Origin: Capillidium heterosporum
Taxonomy: Eukaryota; Entomophthoromycota; Entomophthoromycetes; Entomophthorales; Capillidiaceae
Assembly (NCBI GenBank): GCA_016630905.1
Contig: WBMQ01000012.1
Coordinates: forward strand, 186,001-250,000
Length of the DNA stretch: 64,000 nt
Reading direction: 5' to 3'
Below the pieces are notes generated by a model that was not told the origin of the DNA, did no database searches, and saw only the letters and a program-made list of their open reading frames with translations. Positions 35,204-47,726 of the stretch are shown in pieces (position 1 is the stretch's first letter; every line of letters begins with the position of its first letter). The position numbers and the translations under genes were made by a program.

Positions 35204-36429
35204 TCACTGAAGTTGTGATTTAGCAAACTCTACAAACTAAATATATATAAAATAAATCAGCTACATTGAATGTTGATAAAAGCTTACGTTATCGAAGATG
35301 GTAGGCCAAGGACCTTAATATGTACAACAAAAAATAAAAGTTAGTAGCCTTGGACTAAAAAGTAAAAGTACCGTTGGGGTCATAATTGGAAAGGTCCTTC
35401 TTGATAGTTGTACCAAAGGAAGGCATCTAATTGGATTTTCATACAATCAGCAAGCTATTACAAAAGTATATGAGTTTACCAGATTCCAAGTATCTTTGTT
35501 GATGGCCAACTTGTGATGCTCTGTAACGAATTCAAGCCACAGCTCCAAGTTGGGGAACTTGTTAGGCAGCAAGATACTCCAAAGTTCTACAGCCGTCTCA
35601 TTAGCTATTTAGTAAAAATATGATGGTGGTTAGTAAATAGTTTTAAATTTACAAAAATAGTTAACGTACGTAGAGTACGAGCCCCCTCGTTTAAGCAAAG
35701 CTTGAAGGCATACTTGTAAATAGGTAAGAAGGTCTCGGATCCTTCCAATTCGTCTTCGAACACCTTGACCTTGGCCTTCATATCTTCCAGATCTTTACAG
35801 CTGGAAAAAATTAAAAAGAGATAAGTAAAGAGTTGTAATAAGTCCAAATTAATATTAAGGCTTAAAAATTTGTTTCTTACTCCAACTTGGTCCAACCATC
35901 AATGAACTGCTCCTTAGTAAATTCGTCCATCTTGGTAGCATCCAAGTGGTAGCACAGTGGGATATAAATGGGGTCGATAGGCTGGATACCCAAATCGTTG
36001 CAGAAACTTTCAATACCATCAATAGTTATCTTTGAAGTTTCGGCATCTTGAATTAAAAGTTTTAGATTTGAATTTTGAAAGATCTACCCTTGTACTGGTT
36101 AAACAAAATTTGTAGCTGGCTCTCTTCAGCTGGAGTTGCCAGTTGGAAGGAGTTGGAGGCTTTAGTGCTGCTGGGGTGCTTGTTGAAGTATAGTTCCATA
36201 GCTTCATCCAGTTGCCAGTTACCTAGTCGGAGGTACTTGGTGGCTGTAGAGTCGCTACCTCAAAGTTCACTAAAAAGAAACTTGAAAATATGTACCTTGT
36301 AGATGTTATCTCCATAAACTGATGTCTCAATAGCTTCTTTTGTTCGTTATTCTAAATGAAAAACTATAAGTATATCGAAAGTTCATTTGCATCGTCTTAA
36401 ATAGGTTGGTGTAATATAAACATTACCAT
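35204..36429 (-). CDS. DCN1: DCN1-like cullin neddylation co-E3
   Basis: Predicted 253 aa from nine exons (minus strand): 36429-36427, 36351-36296, 36254-36088, 36046-35881, 35800-35670, 35604-35480, 35426-35372, 35313-35288 and 35236-35204. The first coding exon is the ATG alone. Residues about 10-50 form a UBA-like domain (LGNWQLDEAMELYFNK). The PONY domain follows: DPIYIPLCYHLDATKMDEFTK, EQFIDGWTKL, FLPIYKYAFKLCLNEGARTL, NETAVELWSILLPNKFPNL, INKDTWNL and DLSNYDPNGPWPTIFDNFVEFA. Dcn1 promotes Nedd8 transfer to cullins, acting in nucleus and cytosol. Domain order and length match the family. The small exons near both ends are the least certain part. Confidence 0.9.
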
Positions 36430-36759
36430 CTTTTAGTTTATTTTGTAGAGCTTGGTTGAAAGTGAAAAGGCTGGAATTGGGAATTTGCCCTTTTGGCTAT
36501 TTATAATGCTACGTAATTATCCAAAGTTGGAAATGGTTCTTGAATTCAATAATAGGCTTGCTCATTGAATGCCATATACATATAGTTATAAGCTTATATA
36601 TAAACTTGAGTTTAAAATAGTATATGAATGAATACCAAACATTTATTTGACTTATTGCCTCTATCAAATTATAGAAAAGATACTGTATATCACATTAAAC
36701 ATTATATAACAATACAAACATGAATAGCAGTATCAAAAAAGTAAAATACATTTACTCTA
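36430..36759. other. spacer between UBR1 3' end and DCN1 start
   Basis: A 330-bp AT-rich spacer. It must hold both the UBR1 terminator and the DCN1 promoter. No TATA box is clear. Confidence 0.45.
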
Positions 36760-39700
36760 TCAAAGGGTTTGCCACCCACCGAAATCGTAGTTGGGTTCTA
36801 ACCTCCTACATATAGAATGTGGGATCTGGTGGGTCAAGAACAGCTTGAGCATTCTATTGTAGCGCATGCGATTCAACTTGAGAGGTCTACCTTTACGCAA
36901 TTCCAAGTCCGGTTCGTCGTGGACATCAAGGTAAGGGGCTGGGAAGTAACTACCATTGGAGTTGTGTAAGAGGACGACTGAACATGAGTTGGCGACGAGG
37001 TACCCACCTACTAGACCACCGCAAGCTCTACGGTGGGCATTAGCTTCGCCTTCCTCTTCACCACCACCAAAGCCGGGACCTAAGCTGGTACCAGAACCTC
37101 GGCAGCAGTCCGATTGCACACAGACAACGGTACCGCACAGTAGGCAGACGCCAGGATTAGTAGGGAACTCTTTGCAGTTCATACATCTTATGTATCTACA
37201 AGCCGTAAACAACTGTCCCAAATTTTCAGGGAGGGGAGTCAGCGAATACCGATAGGGGAACTCGACGAAGTTGGTCTGGTCGACATAGGCGGGGGCTGTC
37301 AGATCTAAAGTCCATCTAAATAAGGCATCTCGCATACTGAGATCCTCCAACGATTCCTGGATGATGGTTCGGAAAGGAGGTAGATTGACGCTAGCGAGGA
37401 GGTCATCCATCTGGTCGTCACTCGGCGTGAAGTTGCGGTTGAGAGGCACTTGGCATATGTCCAAAAAGATGACCGCCTTGCGCAGGAAAACTAGAGCTGA
37501 GTCGTAGATGAACTTGCCGCAGTTTTGTAGACCTAGGTTGAAGAGCTGATCCAGATCTTCGGGTTGCTTGTTGAAACCGTCGGTTGCGATGATGGTGATC
37601 ATTTGTTTAAGGGCTGGGTCGAGAGGGTAGACATCCAAGTGCTCGTCGATACCTTCGTAGGTCTCTTCAAAGTGGGATTGGAAGCAGCCAGCTATCACCT
37701 TGGTCACAGTCAGGACTAGAAAGTACCGGACCAAGTTGCGAACTTCGATTTTGAATTTGGGGACTACCAGTACACATAGCTCCACTAGAAGTTGGAATGG
37801 TTCACATAGCAGAATACTCAAGCTGGCTTCACCCCGTAGTCTCTTAAATATGGTATGCATCCGCTTGATATTGTATGGTTGATAGCCGAGACCAGAATCC
37901 TTGGAAATACCTAGCACGTTATTCCACAATATTACCAACATATCCCGCGTGATGGTAGGGATGCGATCCATGATGAAGGACGGGTTAAGTAGCGTAGAGG
38001 AGTCGGGTCCGAGGTCTATAGAACGATCGGTAACTTCGACCATGGTTATGGTGTAGGCTAGGCTGTAGAGTACCGGGTCCAGTAAATTGTAGCTGGGAGC
38101 ATACTCGCGCCATTTGAAAGTGGTGCCCTGATGCCTCGCCCGTTGTGCGTAGCTGATCCTGTAGATATCTAAGAGTCGGTGGTAGTAGTTGACTAGATCC
38201 TTATGCTCCTGAAAGGTATCCTCCCGGTCAGCATCGACACCAAACTTGAATCCCGGTGGGTTGCTAAAGTACTGGATCAGCTGTGGATTCTGTAATGGGT
38301 CGCCAGTCTGACGTGGCGAATTCTGTACCAGTTGGTCCATAAAATCGTTGATTAGGGAGCCGGCTCGGGATGCAGTCAAGACCTGGTTACGACGTCTAGT
38401 TTGTAAAGCGGTGAAAGGCAAGGCGCTTCCAGTCAGAGATAGGGGCTCGTTAAGTCCAACTTGGATATCCCCTTGGAAGGGTGCAATCGAACTTACTGGT
38501 GCTCCGTTGGTACGGAACCGGTTGCTGTAGGGGTGCACTAGGTAATCTAAGTCCAAGTCCAAGGGATCAACGACCTCCTTGATCGAAGGCTCAATTAGTA
38601 GTTCCTCCAATCTATCAAAGATGCTGTCAAAGTGCTCCTTCCACCCCTCAAAAGATTCTAAATCATCGGTATCGTCGTTAATCAGCCTATGAGCGAGACC
38701 GGGGTTTTTATGTATAGGTAATAGGACGTTGCTCAACGATTTACACAAAGGACATAGGAACTCGCGGAAATTGAGATTCTCCAGGTAGTTGCGGGCCGGA
38801 TTACAGTTGAGTCGGGTCTCCAACTGCTTGTAGTGCTCTTCGAGGCAGCTCAGGTGTAACAGATGTCCGCATGATGACACGTGGAACCCATTCAAGGTAT
38901 GCTTAGAGGTAGGTGGATGTTGGGGTGAGATCTCCTGATCAACAAATGCATGTAATCTTTGGTCTTCGGTAGGTAGCTTGGGAACTCTCTGCAACTTTAC
39001 CCCCTTACCCTGTAGACGAGCTGTTTGTGTCAGGTTGACGTCAGAGAATAGCATCGTACTCAGCAGTTTAGTCGGCTGTACAAAAGCCAAAATACCACAA
39101 AGATTATCGGGACTCGCCTCTTCTTGGCATATAAGACAAGATCCGGTGAGGTAAGGTTTCTCGGGGGATATACCTTCGTCATCCTCCATGTCAGTCTGCT
39201 CCAACTCCCCGGTCACAATCTTGGTCTCGTTGTAGAGCTCAACCTGGTTCTCCATGAATTTGTCCTGAGCCGTCGAGAAGTCCTTCATAATCTTAGCCCT
39301 ACGGGCCATGGCTTGAGCCCTTCGCTTCTCCCGTTCCCGGGCCTTGTCTTCAGCCACTTGGTTGTTCAAGATCCCCGACTTGCACTCCTCGATCAGAGTT
39401 CGGTACTCGGTACCTGAGAACTGCTCTAGGATAGAGAGGACGTAGACCAGTTTGGGTCGACTAGACTCGAACTTACTATTGTGAGCAATGGCAGTAAGCA
39501 GGTGTAAGGATGACAAGCGAACTGGTTCGTTGGATGGGGGCGTGATGACTTCGAATGTCCGGGTTGATGTCAAGCTCCAGATACTCTTTATATTGGAGTC
39601 GATGTTTTCGGTATGCTCACTCAAAACATAACAGCTGTTTCGGTCAACGGCGGCCACTAGATAAATCTGCAGGATATCCTCTAGGAATATATGAGCACCC

Positions 39701-42700
39701 TCAGTGTAGAGACAGTGAAACAGGGTATAAAAGATAACGGTCATGACGCACTCCTGATGCACGATGTCGCCCAAGTTAACGAACGGTCCCTCTTCGATAA
39801 ATTCTAGGTGGGGTAGGAAATACAGCTGGCCTTCCTTAGCCTCCTGCTTTTTCGTCTGCTCCGTCATATCTCTCGAGTTGCGGTTATTGATGAAGAAGTA
39901 GGGGTTGACCTCGGACAAGAACTCTTCTTTTAGTTGGTATTTACCAAAGTCGTTGGCGGTTTCACATGGCTTGAAAGTACACAGTTCCTGCAGGAGGTGG
40001 TGCCCATTGCAGAACTCGGCCAACCGATCGGGGATCTCCCGGTCCAGTTCGGTAAAGGTAACTGGCTTGACGGTGAGATGTAAGATTTCCCTGCGAAGCT
40101 CTTGCTCCACCGTCTGGCCACTGGGTTTCCCACGTTCAGTTAGGCAGTAGAGGAACAACGAAAAGAATTCGCCGATGATCTCAAAGTACTGACTCTTGTC
40201 GTAGGTCTTGTGGTAAAGGTTGGTGGATACCAGGCCAATTAAACTGAACCTATCCAGTAGCGTCAGCATCAAAGTATCAGGTGGATAGATAACAAATGTA
40301 CACTGGATAAGGTACAGATCCAAGGTAAATATAGAGTCGGGCAGCTCCCTGTAATTGGAATTCTGGCTTCGAATTACATAACCATTCCTAACCCACAGGT
40401 TAGCTCTAATCTGAGCTGACTTGACAATGGCACGTAAGGGGAAATCAAATATAGCTAAAACCCGCTTGAAGTTGCTTTGGTAATGAGGAGAGTGCTTATC
40501 ACACCCCACCAATAGATGGGTCAACGAATTGTACCCTAAAGTATACAACGAGTGGCGATCTAAACTCTTGACATGTAGGAATAGAAGGGAGAGGAACCAA
40601 TGTAAAGTGTAGTGGAAGGACACAGCTGACCCATCCTCGACTACAAATTTGACAATTTCGTCGACTTCCATTAACGAGTTTTGCTTCTGATCGAATTTGA
40701 CACAGTAAGCTCCACCCATGGCATCATTGCTCGATTCCTCACCCCCACGAGCAATCCAAAAGTCAATCTTGTACATCGTACGACGGATCGCCTTGGCTAG
40801 GTGCACAGTAGATCCAGCAAAAGCCTTGGTAAACGGTAGCATGAGTCGGTACAGGTAGAACGAAGCTTCGAATGCCAAGATATAAGTCTCCTGCTCAAAT
40901 TCAACGTGGGTGTCAGCTTGCCTCCGGTTGGGGTTGGTACCCTGGAAGTAGGTCAAGAAGTACAGGAAGTTGGAGACGTGGAGGTGGTTCAAAGGTAGTA
41001 TACGTTGCACTTCCTCGTGCTGCAAAATGAGGTGCAGGTCCTGTAAGACTAGAGAGCATAGCTTGTTTTGGAAGTCGGTGTTGCGAGACTCACCAGAGGC
41101 GACATGGAAAGCAAAGGGGTCACAGAAAATGAGGGGGTTAGAATAAGAGTTTGAATATCGTTTCTTAGGGTCGTCATCTCCTGGGAGTGGCGGTAAAAAG
41201 AACTTACTCACCAAAGTTATCAGGTAGGACAGCAAGTTCATTTCCTTGATCAGATCTACGGCAACGCTGGGGATGAGCAGTATCTGAACTGAGAAACCCA
41301 GTAGTCCTTGCTCAAAGTTCATATCTCCCGAACTGTTATCCTTGAGGTAATGGGGGTAGTTTACGATGAAATGGCGTCCGGTTTGGAACCGCAGCTCCCG
41401 ATCTGACATCATGGGGGAGATCATGTAGAGCTGACGGAGTTCATATCGCAGCTGGTTCCAGTAGTACGGGTCCAATATCAATAAGAAATCAAACTTGTGC
41501 TTGTCGATCCCAAGGCTGGGAGTCTGATAGGGGTAGCGAACCTTGATTTCCACCGGAAAGTCCTTGCTGTAGGCGAAAGGAGTCTCGGTGGCCAAAATTA
41601 TATCGGGAATTGGCCCAAAGAACTTGTTGGGATGTTCCAGATAACTGGCTGGGTCAGACAGGGAGCTAATTTCGGGGAGTCGGATATCTAAATCGGGCTC
41701 AAGGTCCTCTTCACCCACCTTACCGTCTCCCATGCTGCCATCTGCAAAGTTGTGGTTAAAGTCGGAGAAGTCAATCTCATCAACGTGACTTCCTTGTAGT
41801 TCACGGATCTTCAAGTCGTTAAAACGGCTCAGGCCGTTTAGGTACCGAATGGGGTTAGTGCTGGAGCTAGAAGCTAGGTTGGTGCCCAGGCCGGAAAATA
41901 GATCAAAGTTGTGTTTCTTGATCTCCAGGGGTAGGCACAGCTCTTTAGCTATAGTCTTTAGCAACAGCATATTGAACTCAGGACCCATGTAGGTGGTTAC
42001 CGCCTCACTGCTGGTCAACAGGTAGATGTAGTGGATTAAAAACCCGACCATTTGCTCCAAGAATACGGCATAGGCAGAACGCACCGTGCACACAAAGGCG
42101 GTATTCTGAAAGATATCGGTCGACGCTAGTATATCATCCAAATTAGTCGAAGTCAGGACGGTGACCCGACCCACCTTGGCCAACTCTTTACGGAACTCGA
42201 TTGCTTTGGATCGGTTGCACCGGGTGGCAGCTACACACAACCGTTCGAATTCGCTAAAGGTGTGGTTGTCATCATCCCATACGACTAGAGAGTAGTGCTT
42301 GGAGGCTGTATCGATGTCTAACCCTTCTATCGATTCAGCAAAATTGGCGGCCTCAGCTTCAACATCTGGCACCTTGTAGGTTCGCATCTCGGGGATTAAC
42401 CCATTACGCATGATACGTATCAGTATGGAGAAGGTTTGGGATATAAATATGCTGAGCTTGGTTTGGGTAGTTGTAGAGAAGGTGGCGTTGATCTGGGGTT
42501 CGGTACAGTCGTTGGACTTGCTGTGGAACTTGCAGTTCAGCTCCTTCCATACTTCGAGGTCACCACACCCACAACAGCCGTCCCGGTTGTTGTGTACCAA
42601 CATACCAACGTCGTGTCCCGTGTGGTCGGTTGCGTTGAAACAGGCCAAGCATAGGGCACAAGTAGGCTCAATACCACAGTCTCTATTAGGAATTAAGTAT

Positions 42701-43148
42701 CAATAAGCAATCGCATAAATTTTTAATATAATTGATGTCCAAAGCAAAGGTAATATATAAGAAAATAAAATTACCTGCATTTGTACACAACCTCCCCTTT
42801 CTTAAACAATCTACCGCAAAAGGTTGATTTAGGTGTATAATAAGGGTCGTACTTGACATCTTCAAACTCAGGCTGACTAGGGTTAAAAATAATTGTATCT
42901 TTTAGGTCGTCGTACTGAAAAACATCTTGGGGTAAGTCTATCAATGTGTTGAATAGATCCACCAACTCTATTTTGGCCCTGTTGCTAAATTGGAATTCGT
43001 AGAATTGGGGGATGTGTTTGAAAAATTTGTGGAGGTGTGCCTTATAACTTTGCCAGTCGATCTCTCCCTGAAAGTTGAGCTTGTTGGTATGGAGGTCATA
43101 CTCCTCTATCAGCGCTTTGGTGTTGCTGAGCCTACTTCTAGTATTCAT
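36760..43148 (-). CDS. UBR1: UBR1-type N-recognin, RING E3 ubiquitin ligase
   Basis: Predicted 2098 aa from two exons: 43148-42775 and 42682-36760 (92-nt intron). It recognises N-degrons and builds ubiquitin chains with a Rad6-type E2. The UBR box (about residues 108-180) is assembled across the splice: FCGRLFKKGEVVYKCRDCG, PTCALCLACFNATDHTGHD and GCCGCGDLEVWKELNCKFH. A ClpS-like N-domain for bulky type 2 N-degrons starts near 254 (YSLVVWDDDNHTFSEFERLC). The RING region is about 1305-1435 (CLICQEE ... SSCGHLLHLSCLEEHY ... FLCPLCKSL). A helical basic stretch just before the RING (KAREREKRRAQAMARRAKI) is the usual E2-binding element. The C-terminal autoinhibitory domain has zinc-binding cysteines and ends PNYDFGGWQTL. 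It is slightly longer than yeast Ubr1. It is divergent from the augmin-like gene 229 bp away. Confidence 0.96.
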
Positions 43149-43376
43149 TTGTTGAGTTCTGTATTAGCGGAGTAACAGCTGAGTTATATACTTTGAAACT
43201 AAAGGTTGCTGAGTCTTTTGCAGCCTACTTTGTAGTGGGCAGTTCAAGAAACGTAATGGCTAAATTCTTGCCAATCGATTGGTTATTTTGGCAAATTTCA
43301 TTTTACTAAGTTTATGGAGTTCTCCTTTGAATTGAATTGACCTGCTTTGAATCTTCACTTTATCAACAGTTTAAAG

Positions 43377-44626
43377 ATGACCGAGCCAACTTCCAACCGA
43401 AGGAAATTTACAATTAAGCAAGAGGATAGATCAGAAGATAGAGTTACTACCGGTAGCAAAGTTTTCTAAATTCAACTCGGTTTTAATATTTACTTAAGGA
43501 TAGAACCCAACAAGGTCAAATATATAGCTTCCCGCTACCGCAATCATCTACCCAAGAGTGGAAGTTTGAAGATAGAAAGCCGGCAGAGCCCTGAAAATAG
43601 AGGTACCTTTTCTTAAAAGTTTGTTTTTAACGTTTTAAAATGAAAGTTAAACTTAACAATCAAATTTTAACAAAAATACAATCGGAATCCGCTTCCAATC
43701 CAAAACCCAAACGAGGTACTATATATACATTTACCTTTTTACTAAAAACAATAGCTTTAAGTGTATTATCCGACACCAGTTCTATACAGGTAAACTTTGC
43801 TTCAACTTTAAAAATTAATTTTCATTACTTTAATGAAGACAACCACTAAAACGGCATCAGCTTCTCGAACTCATACCGAACTAGACGAAGATTACTCGTT
43901 GTTTACTCAAGCTCTACAGTACCAATTTGCAGCAAAGAAAGGTCAACTACAAACCCAACTTTTAAATACGAAACTTCAAGTAATTTTTATTTTGCTACGA
44001 CAAATTCATCTTTGTATAGAATATATGTAAAGAAACATGCGATAGGATATTGGAGTTGCAGAAAGAGAACTTTAACTTGAAGGATAAGGTTCAGAAACTT
44101 CAAGTAGAAACTGAGAGGTTGAATGCTATTGCTCCAAAGGTAAAAATTTTAGTTATTTTTGCTAATGACTGATTTTATAGTTTGAAATTTTACAGAGGCT
44201 GATAGGGTTGATGGATTCCCATCAACTTCAACTGATTAGTTTAAAAGAATATCTAACCGTACTACTACGATCCAGTCTATCTACCAATCAACTGGGTGAT
44301 AACCTGGGTATTGCTTCTTTTTTTAAAAGCATCTATCTAACCTACAATTTATAACTTAAAAAGTGGACGTTCTAAGCACGACTTTAGAAGCCTTGGCTGA
44401 AATTGATACCCAGCTATTCGATAAGTTTCCGCAGCGTACACAGGTAACCTTCTACTTGGAAATTTTAAAGTCTGAGCTTTGTTTTTAAAATATGCAGTTG
44501 GAGAATCGATTGGAACCTTTAGATAGTTTAACTACTACCTTGACTAAAGAGTTTGAGAAATTAAGTTTAGTTACCCAGCTCCTTTGTAAAGATTTAGAAC
44601 AAAGTTTCGACGATTTGACTTTATGA
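43377..44626 (+). CDS. augmin subunit HAUS8/AUG8-like coiled-coil protein
   Basis: Predicted 291 aa from nine small exons: 43377-43452, 43504-43602, 43647-43715, 43755-43789, 43839-43979, 44020-44139, 44181-44307, 44364-44443 and 44498-44626. The N-terminal third is basic and disordered with VKYIASRY (30-37), like the ESRY element of animal HAUS8. A QYQF tetrapeptide at 119-122 occupies the place of the plant AUG8 QWRF motif. Long coiled coils follow (NICKETCDRILELQKEN, LKDKVQKLQVETERL), then LLDSHQLQLISLKEYL-like text resembling AUG8's region after the helix pair. Augmin recruits gamma-tubulin to spindle microtubules for branching. The assignment comes from motif order, not from a database match. 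A different microtubule coiled-coil protein is possible. Confidence 0.6.
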
Positions 44627-45104
44627 AGTTGAAGGAACAAAAGCTAGGGGAAATTAAAGCAGTTAACTTATTGGATTTATCTATTCTTTAAAAAGTATAC
44701 TCTATATAAATGATCATTTAACTAGACTTAGAATTTTATATATATACTATTTAAAAAATTCAGTTGACTTTTGCAAATTTGGATAGCGATCCGTTTAACA
44801 CTGGATATATTATATAAACTGCTGAACAGGTAGATTCAATTTATGTACAAGTTGAAAATAAGTTAGATAAATATATCCAAGTCATCCATCAACACCAAAA
44901 TTTCCCGGGTTATCCATCGTCCACCTGTTTTAGACTTTTATAGTAGTTACAACTTCTTCCCACTATCCAAAATCTTTTATCGGCTATAAAAGCCCGAGGA
45001 GTATAGTAAGTCGGAGTTAAATAATTTAAAGTTAAAGTAAAGATAAAAATTGGCTGATATATAAAGAGGTACGACTCACTAAATTATTTTATAGAATTTA
45101 GAGA
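44627..45104. other. spacer upstream of the SDR gene
   Basis: About 0.48 kb of AT-rich DNA. No gene is recognised. Confidence 0.4.
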
Positions 45105-46219
45105 ATGGGATTGTTAAACTTTGACGACTTGAAATTCGAAGCCAAGGACTTGACCAACAAGGTTAGTATAGTTACCGGGGCCAATGTAGGTAAGCCTAAC
45201 ATCATATTTATAGCTTTTAATTTACGAATATTCATCGCCTTCAAAAGGTATAGGCTACGAAACAACTAAGCAACTCGGTTTAATGAACAGTAAAGTCTAC
45301 CTCGTTTGTAGGAACAAGACTAAAGGAGAGATGGCTATAAAGAAGCTGGAATCGGAAACTAAGAGTTCCAACTATCATCTCCTAATTATGGACTTGGAAA
45401 ATTTCGACTCTATACGAAGCTGTGTCCAGCAATTTTTGGCGTTGGAAAGCAAGTTAGATATTTTGATTAACAACGCCGGTCTATTTTCGGAAAGCCGTAT
45501 AGTAACTAAAGATGAGTTGGAGCGTACTTTGCAGGTATTTTCAAAAATTGGCATCTATTAACTTTATTCAAGTGCAACTACTTTGGACCTGTGTTATTTA
45601 CTATGCTGTTGCTACCAATTTTAAAGTCAAGTTTGGATGCAAGAATTGTAAACGTGTCGAGTGCAGGTATACCTAATTAGTTTGCTTTTGTTAATCTAAA
45701 TATTTAGCTTACAAGTACGGTACCTTTGACTTATCAAACCTCAAAGGCACTGATCCTACTAAACCTTACTCATTGATGCCCTATTACTCTACTTCCAAAC
45801 TTTACCTCAACATGTTCAGTTTGGAACTATCTAAAAGATTACCTTCCATCTTAGTTGCAACGACCCACCCTGGTTTCGTAGCTACCGACATATGTACTTC
45901 TATTACAATATCTAAAATCCTAATCTCAACTTTTGAAAATATAGATCACAAACCAGAACTGAAGACGAGTATGCTAAGCAGGTTGGTAGTTAAAGTAATA
46001 GCGGTAGGTGAGCAGTTGGTATGTCGAACTTCAGAACAGGGGGCAGCTACCAGTTTACATGCTGCTGTCGATAACAAAGTAAAAGAGGAGGAGTCTGGGA
46101 ACTACTGGGTTGATTGTAAAGTTCAAAAGTTATCGAAAGAGATATTAGATGAACAGAAGCTACAAGATTTATTTACCAGAACTTTGCAAGTGTTGGGATT
46201 GGATGAAAGTGAAATTTGA
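45105..46219 (+). CDS. short-chain dehydrogenase/reductase
   Basis: Predicted 325 aa from four exons: 45105-45189, 45248-45534, 45573-45666 and 45708-46219 (introns 38-58 nt). It is an NAD(P)-dependent oxidoreductase of the classical/extended SDR type, resembling retinol dehydrogenase and WW-domain oxidoreductase relatives. The Rossmann glycine motif TGANVGIG is split by the first intron. ILINNAGLF follows, then NYFGPVLFT, RIVNVSSAAYKYG with the active-site Ser, YYSTSKLY (Tyr182, Lys186) and HPGFVATDI. The substrate cannot be deduced. It converges on the alpha/beta hydrolase gene with about 156 bp between stop codons. Confidence 0.9.
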
Positions 46220-46375
46220 GTTTAACTCAAGGTGAATGGGAGTTTATCTTCCAATAATTGCCATTAAAAGTACGTTTAATAAATATAGTATCTACTAAAT
46301 TAACTTTGCTATACAAATTTAAATTTGTTTGCCAAAGTAATAGAAAACCATATAAAGCTACCTACCTTCAATATT

Positions 46376-47726
46376 TTACTTTTGCAGCTTTTCAAAATCA
46401 TACTTATACTGATCCACCTGTAACTCTTTAGAAACTTTAAAAGCCCAACCCTGAACTTCCTTAGGAACGATAGTATTTGTCTCTTTAACCTTATCCAAAT
46501 TGTTAGAAGTAGCCAGGCACTGTACGACAAAGTTTCTACCCAACTCCAAACTATGTTTCGAACCCAATTCCGGTAAAAATAAGGGAACTACATGTGGCAT
46601 AGTTTCATAAACGAAAAGTTGCACGGTTGGCATTTTCAAATTGGTTGGGTTCGTATTAGTCTTGTTAATTTGGAAAGCTAGGACGTTGCCCTCATCACGG
46701 AGAATCTCGTTGTTTCCAGTCACCTTAAAATTAGCAACATTACTATCATATAATAAACAAAAAGCTTACGATCAAGGTGGGTGGTACCTCCTCAAAATTC
46801 AATTCAAACATAGGGCTCACCAACTTATACCTCATAAACTGTTCCGGTACGAAGAAATGTCGATTTTCCACCAAAATCTCCTTCTTCAACTCTTGGTTAG
46901 CATTAGCAACTTTAGTTAGGTACATGTACTCCTTCAACCTCTCAACTTCTTTGCCAGTGTTACTGTCCTTCACTTTTTCTACTACAACCTCCAAGAAATC
47001 GAGTTTGCGGTTGGTTAGGATGCTTGGCATACTTGCTGTCAAATCGACCCACGGTGAGTACAGTAATAAACCACTTACCATGTCAAAGGTTTTTAAGTCG
47101 CGTAAGAGTAAAGTTAGAGCTAGTGCGAGATCTAGTAGTTGAGGTTTAACAATGCTACTTAGATAGATGGGGTTACTTACTTCCACCTATATGGATAAAT
47201 TCATTAAAAGTTCAAATTTAAAAATTCTTACCGGCGCTATCCCCCATCAAGACTATTTGAGAAGCATCTATACCTAACCCTTTATGTCCTTCAGAGTTCA
47301 AAGTAGTCAAATATAGGTAAGTGGCAAAGGCATCTTCTAAAGCACATGGGAAAATGTATTTTGGAGCTAATCTATAGTTTATACCTATTGTAAGATTATT
47401 AAAACGACATTTAATAATTTAAAAATACCTAGAACTTGCGTATTTGCATCCTTTACCAGCAACTTGAGTTGAGGTTGAAATTCTTTAAATGAACCTTGGA
47501 AATAACCACCACCATGCAAATATATTAGGGTTCGTTTGTTGAAGCTATCGGTAGTTGAAGTGGAACTTTGGTCATCGGGTAAGGTAAATAGTTCCAATTG
47601 GGGACTATTAGACCAATGGGTATCTTCTCTAGAGATGGGGTAGCACCCTATATCATTCAAAAGTTTGTCTTTGATGAGTTGATGGGATTGTTGACGACAC
47701 CAGTTTGGAATAAATAGCTGAGACAT
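46376..47726 (-). CDS. HSL-family alpha/beta hydrolase (esterase, steryl-acetyl-hydrolase-like)
   Basis: Predicted 388 aa from five exons (minus): 47726-47429, 47384-47232, 47186-47181, 47131-46770 and 46723-46376. The third exon is only 6 nt. HGGGYF (oxyanion hole) is at 71-76, INYRLAPK at about 101-108, nucleophile elbow GDSAGGN at 147-153 (Ser149), the acid in ILRDEGN (Asp283) and the base in YETMPHVV (His317). It hydrolyses ester bonds. Fungal relatives deacetylate sterols or act on short acyl esters. No signal peptide is obvious from this start, but another in-frame start or an extra 5' exon is possible. The elbow can be made only by including the microexon. Confidence 0.85.
47181..47186 (-). 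other. 6-nt microexon inside the hydrolase gene
   Basis: GTGGAA is flanked by ...CCATATAG upstream and GTAAGTAACC downstream. It supplies the middle of the GDSAGGN elbow: the last two bases of one Gly codon, a whole Gly codon and the first base of the Asn codon. Flanking introns are 45 and 49 nt. Frame and motif are lost if it is skipped. Confidence 0.75.

Noticed and set aside
36956-42706. Many plus-strand open frames of 60-99 codons across 37-42.7 kb
   Set aside because: They are antisense shadows of the long UBR1 coding exon, with no motifs and no promoter or splice context.
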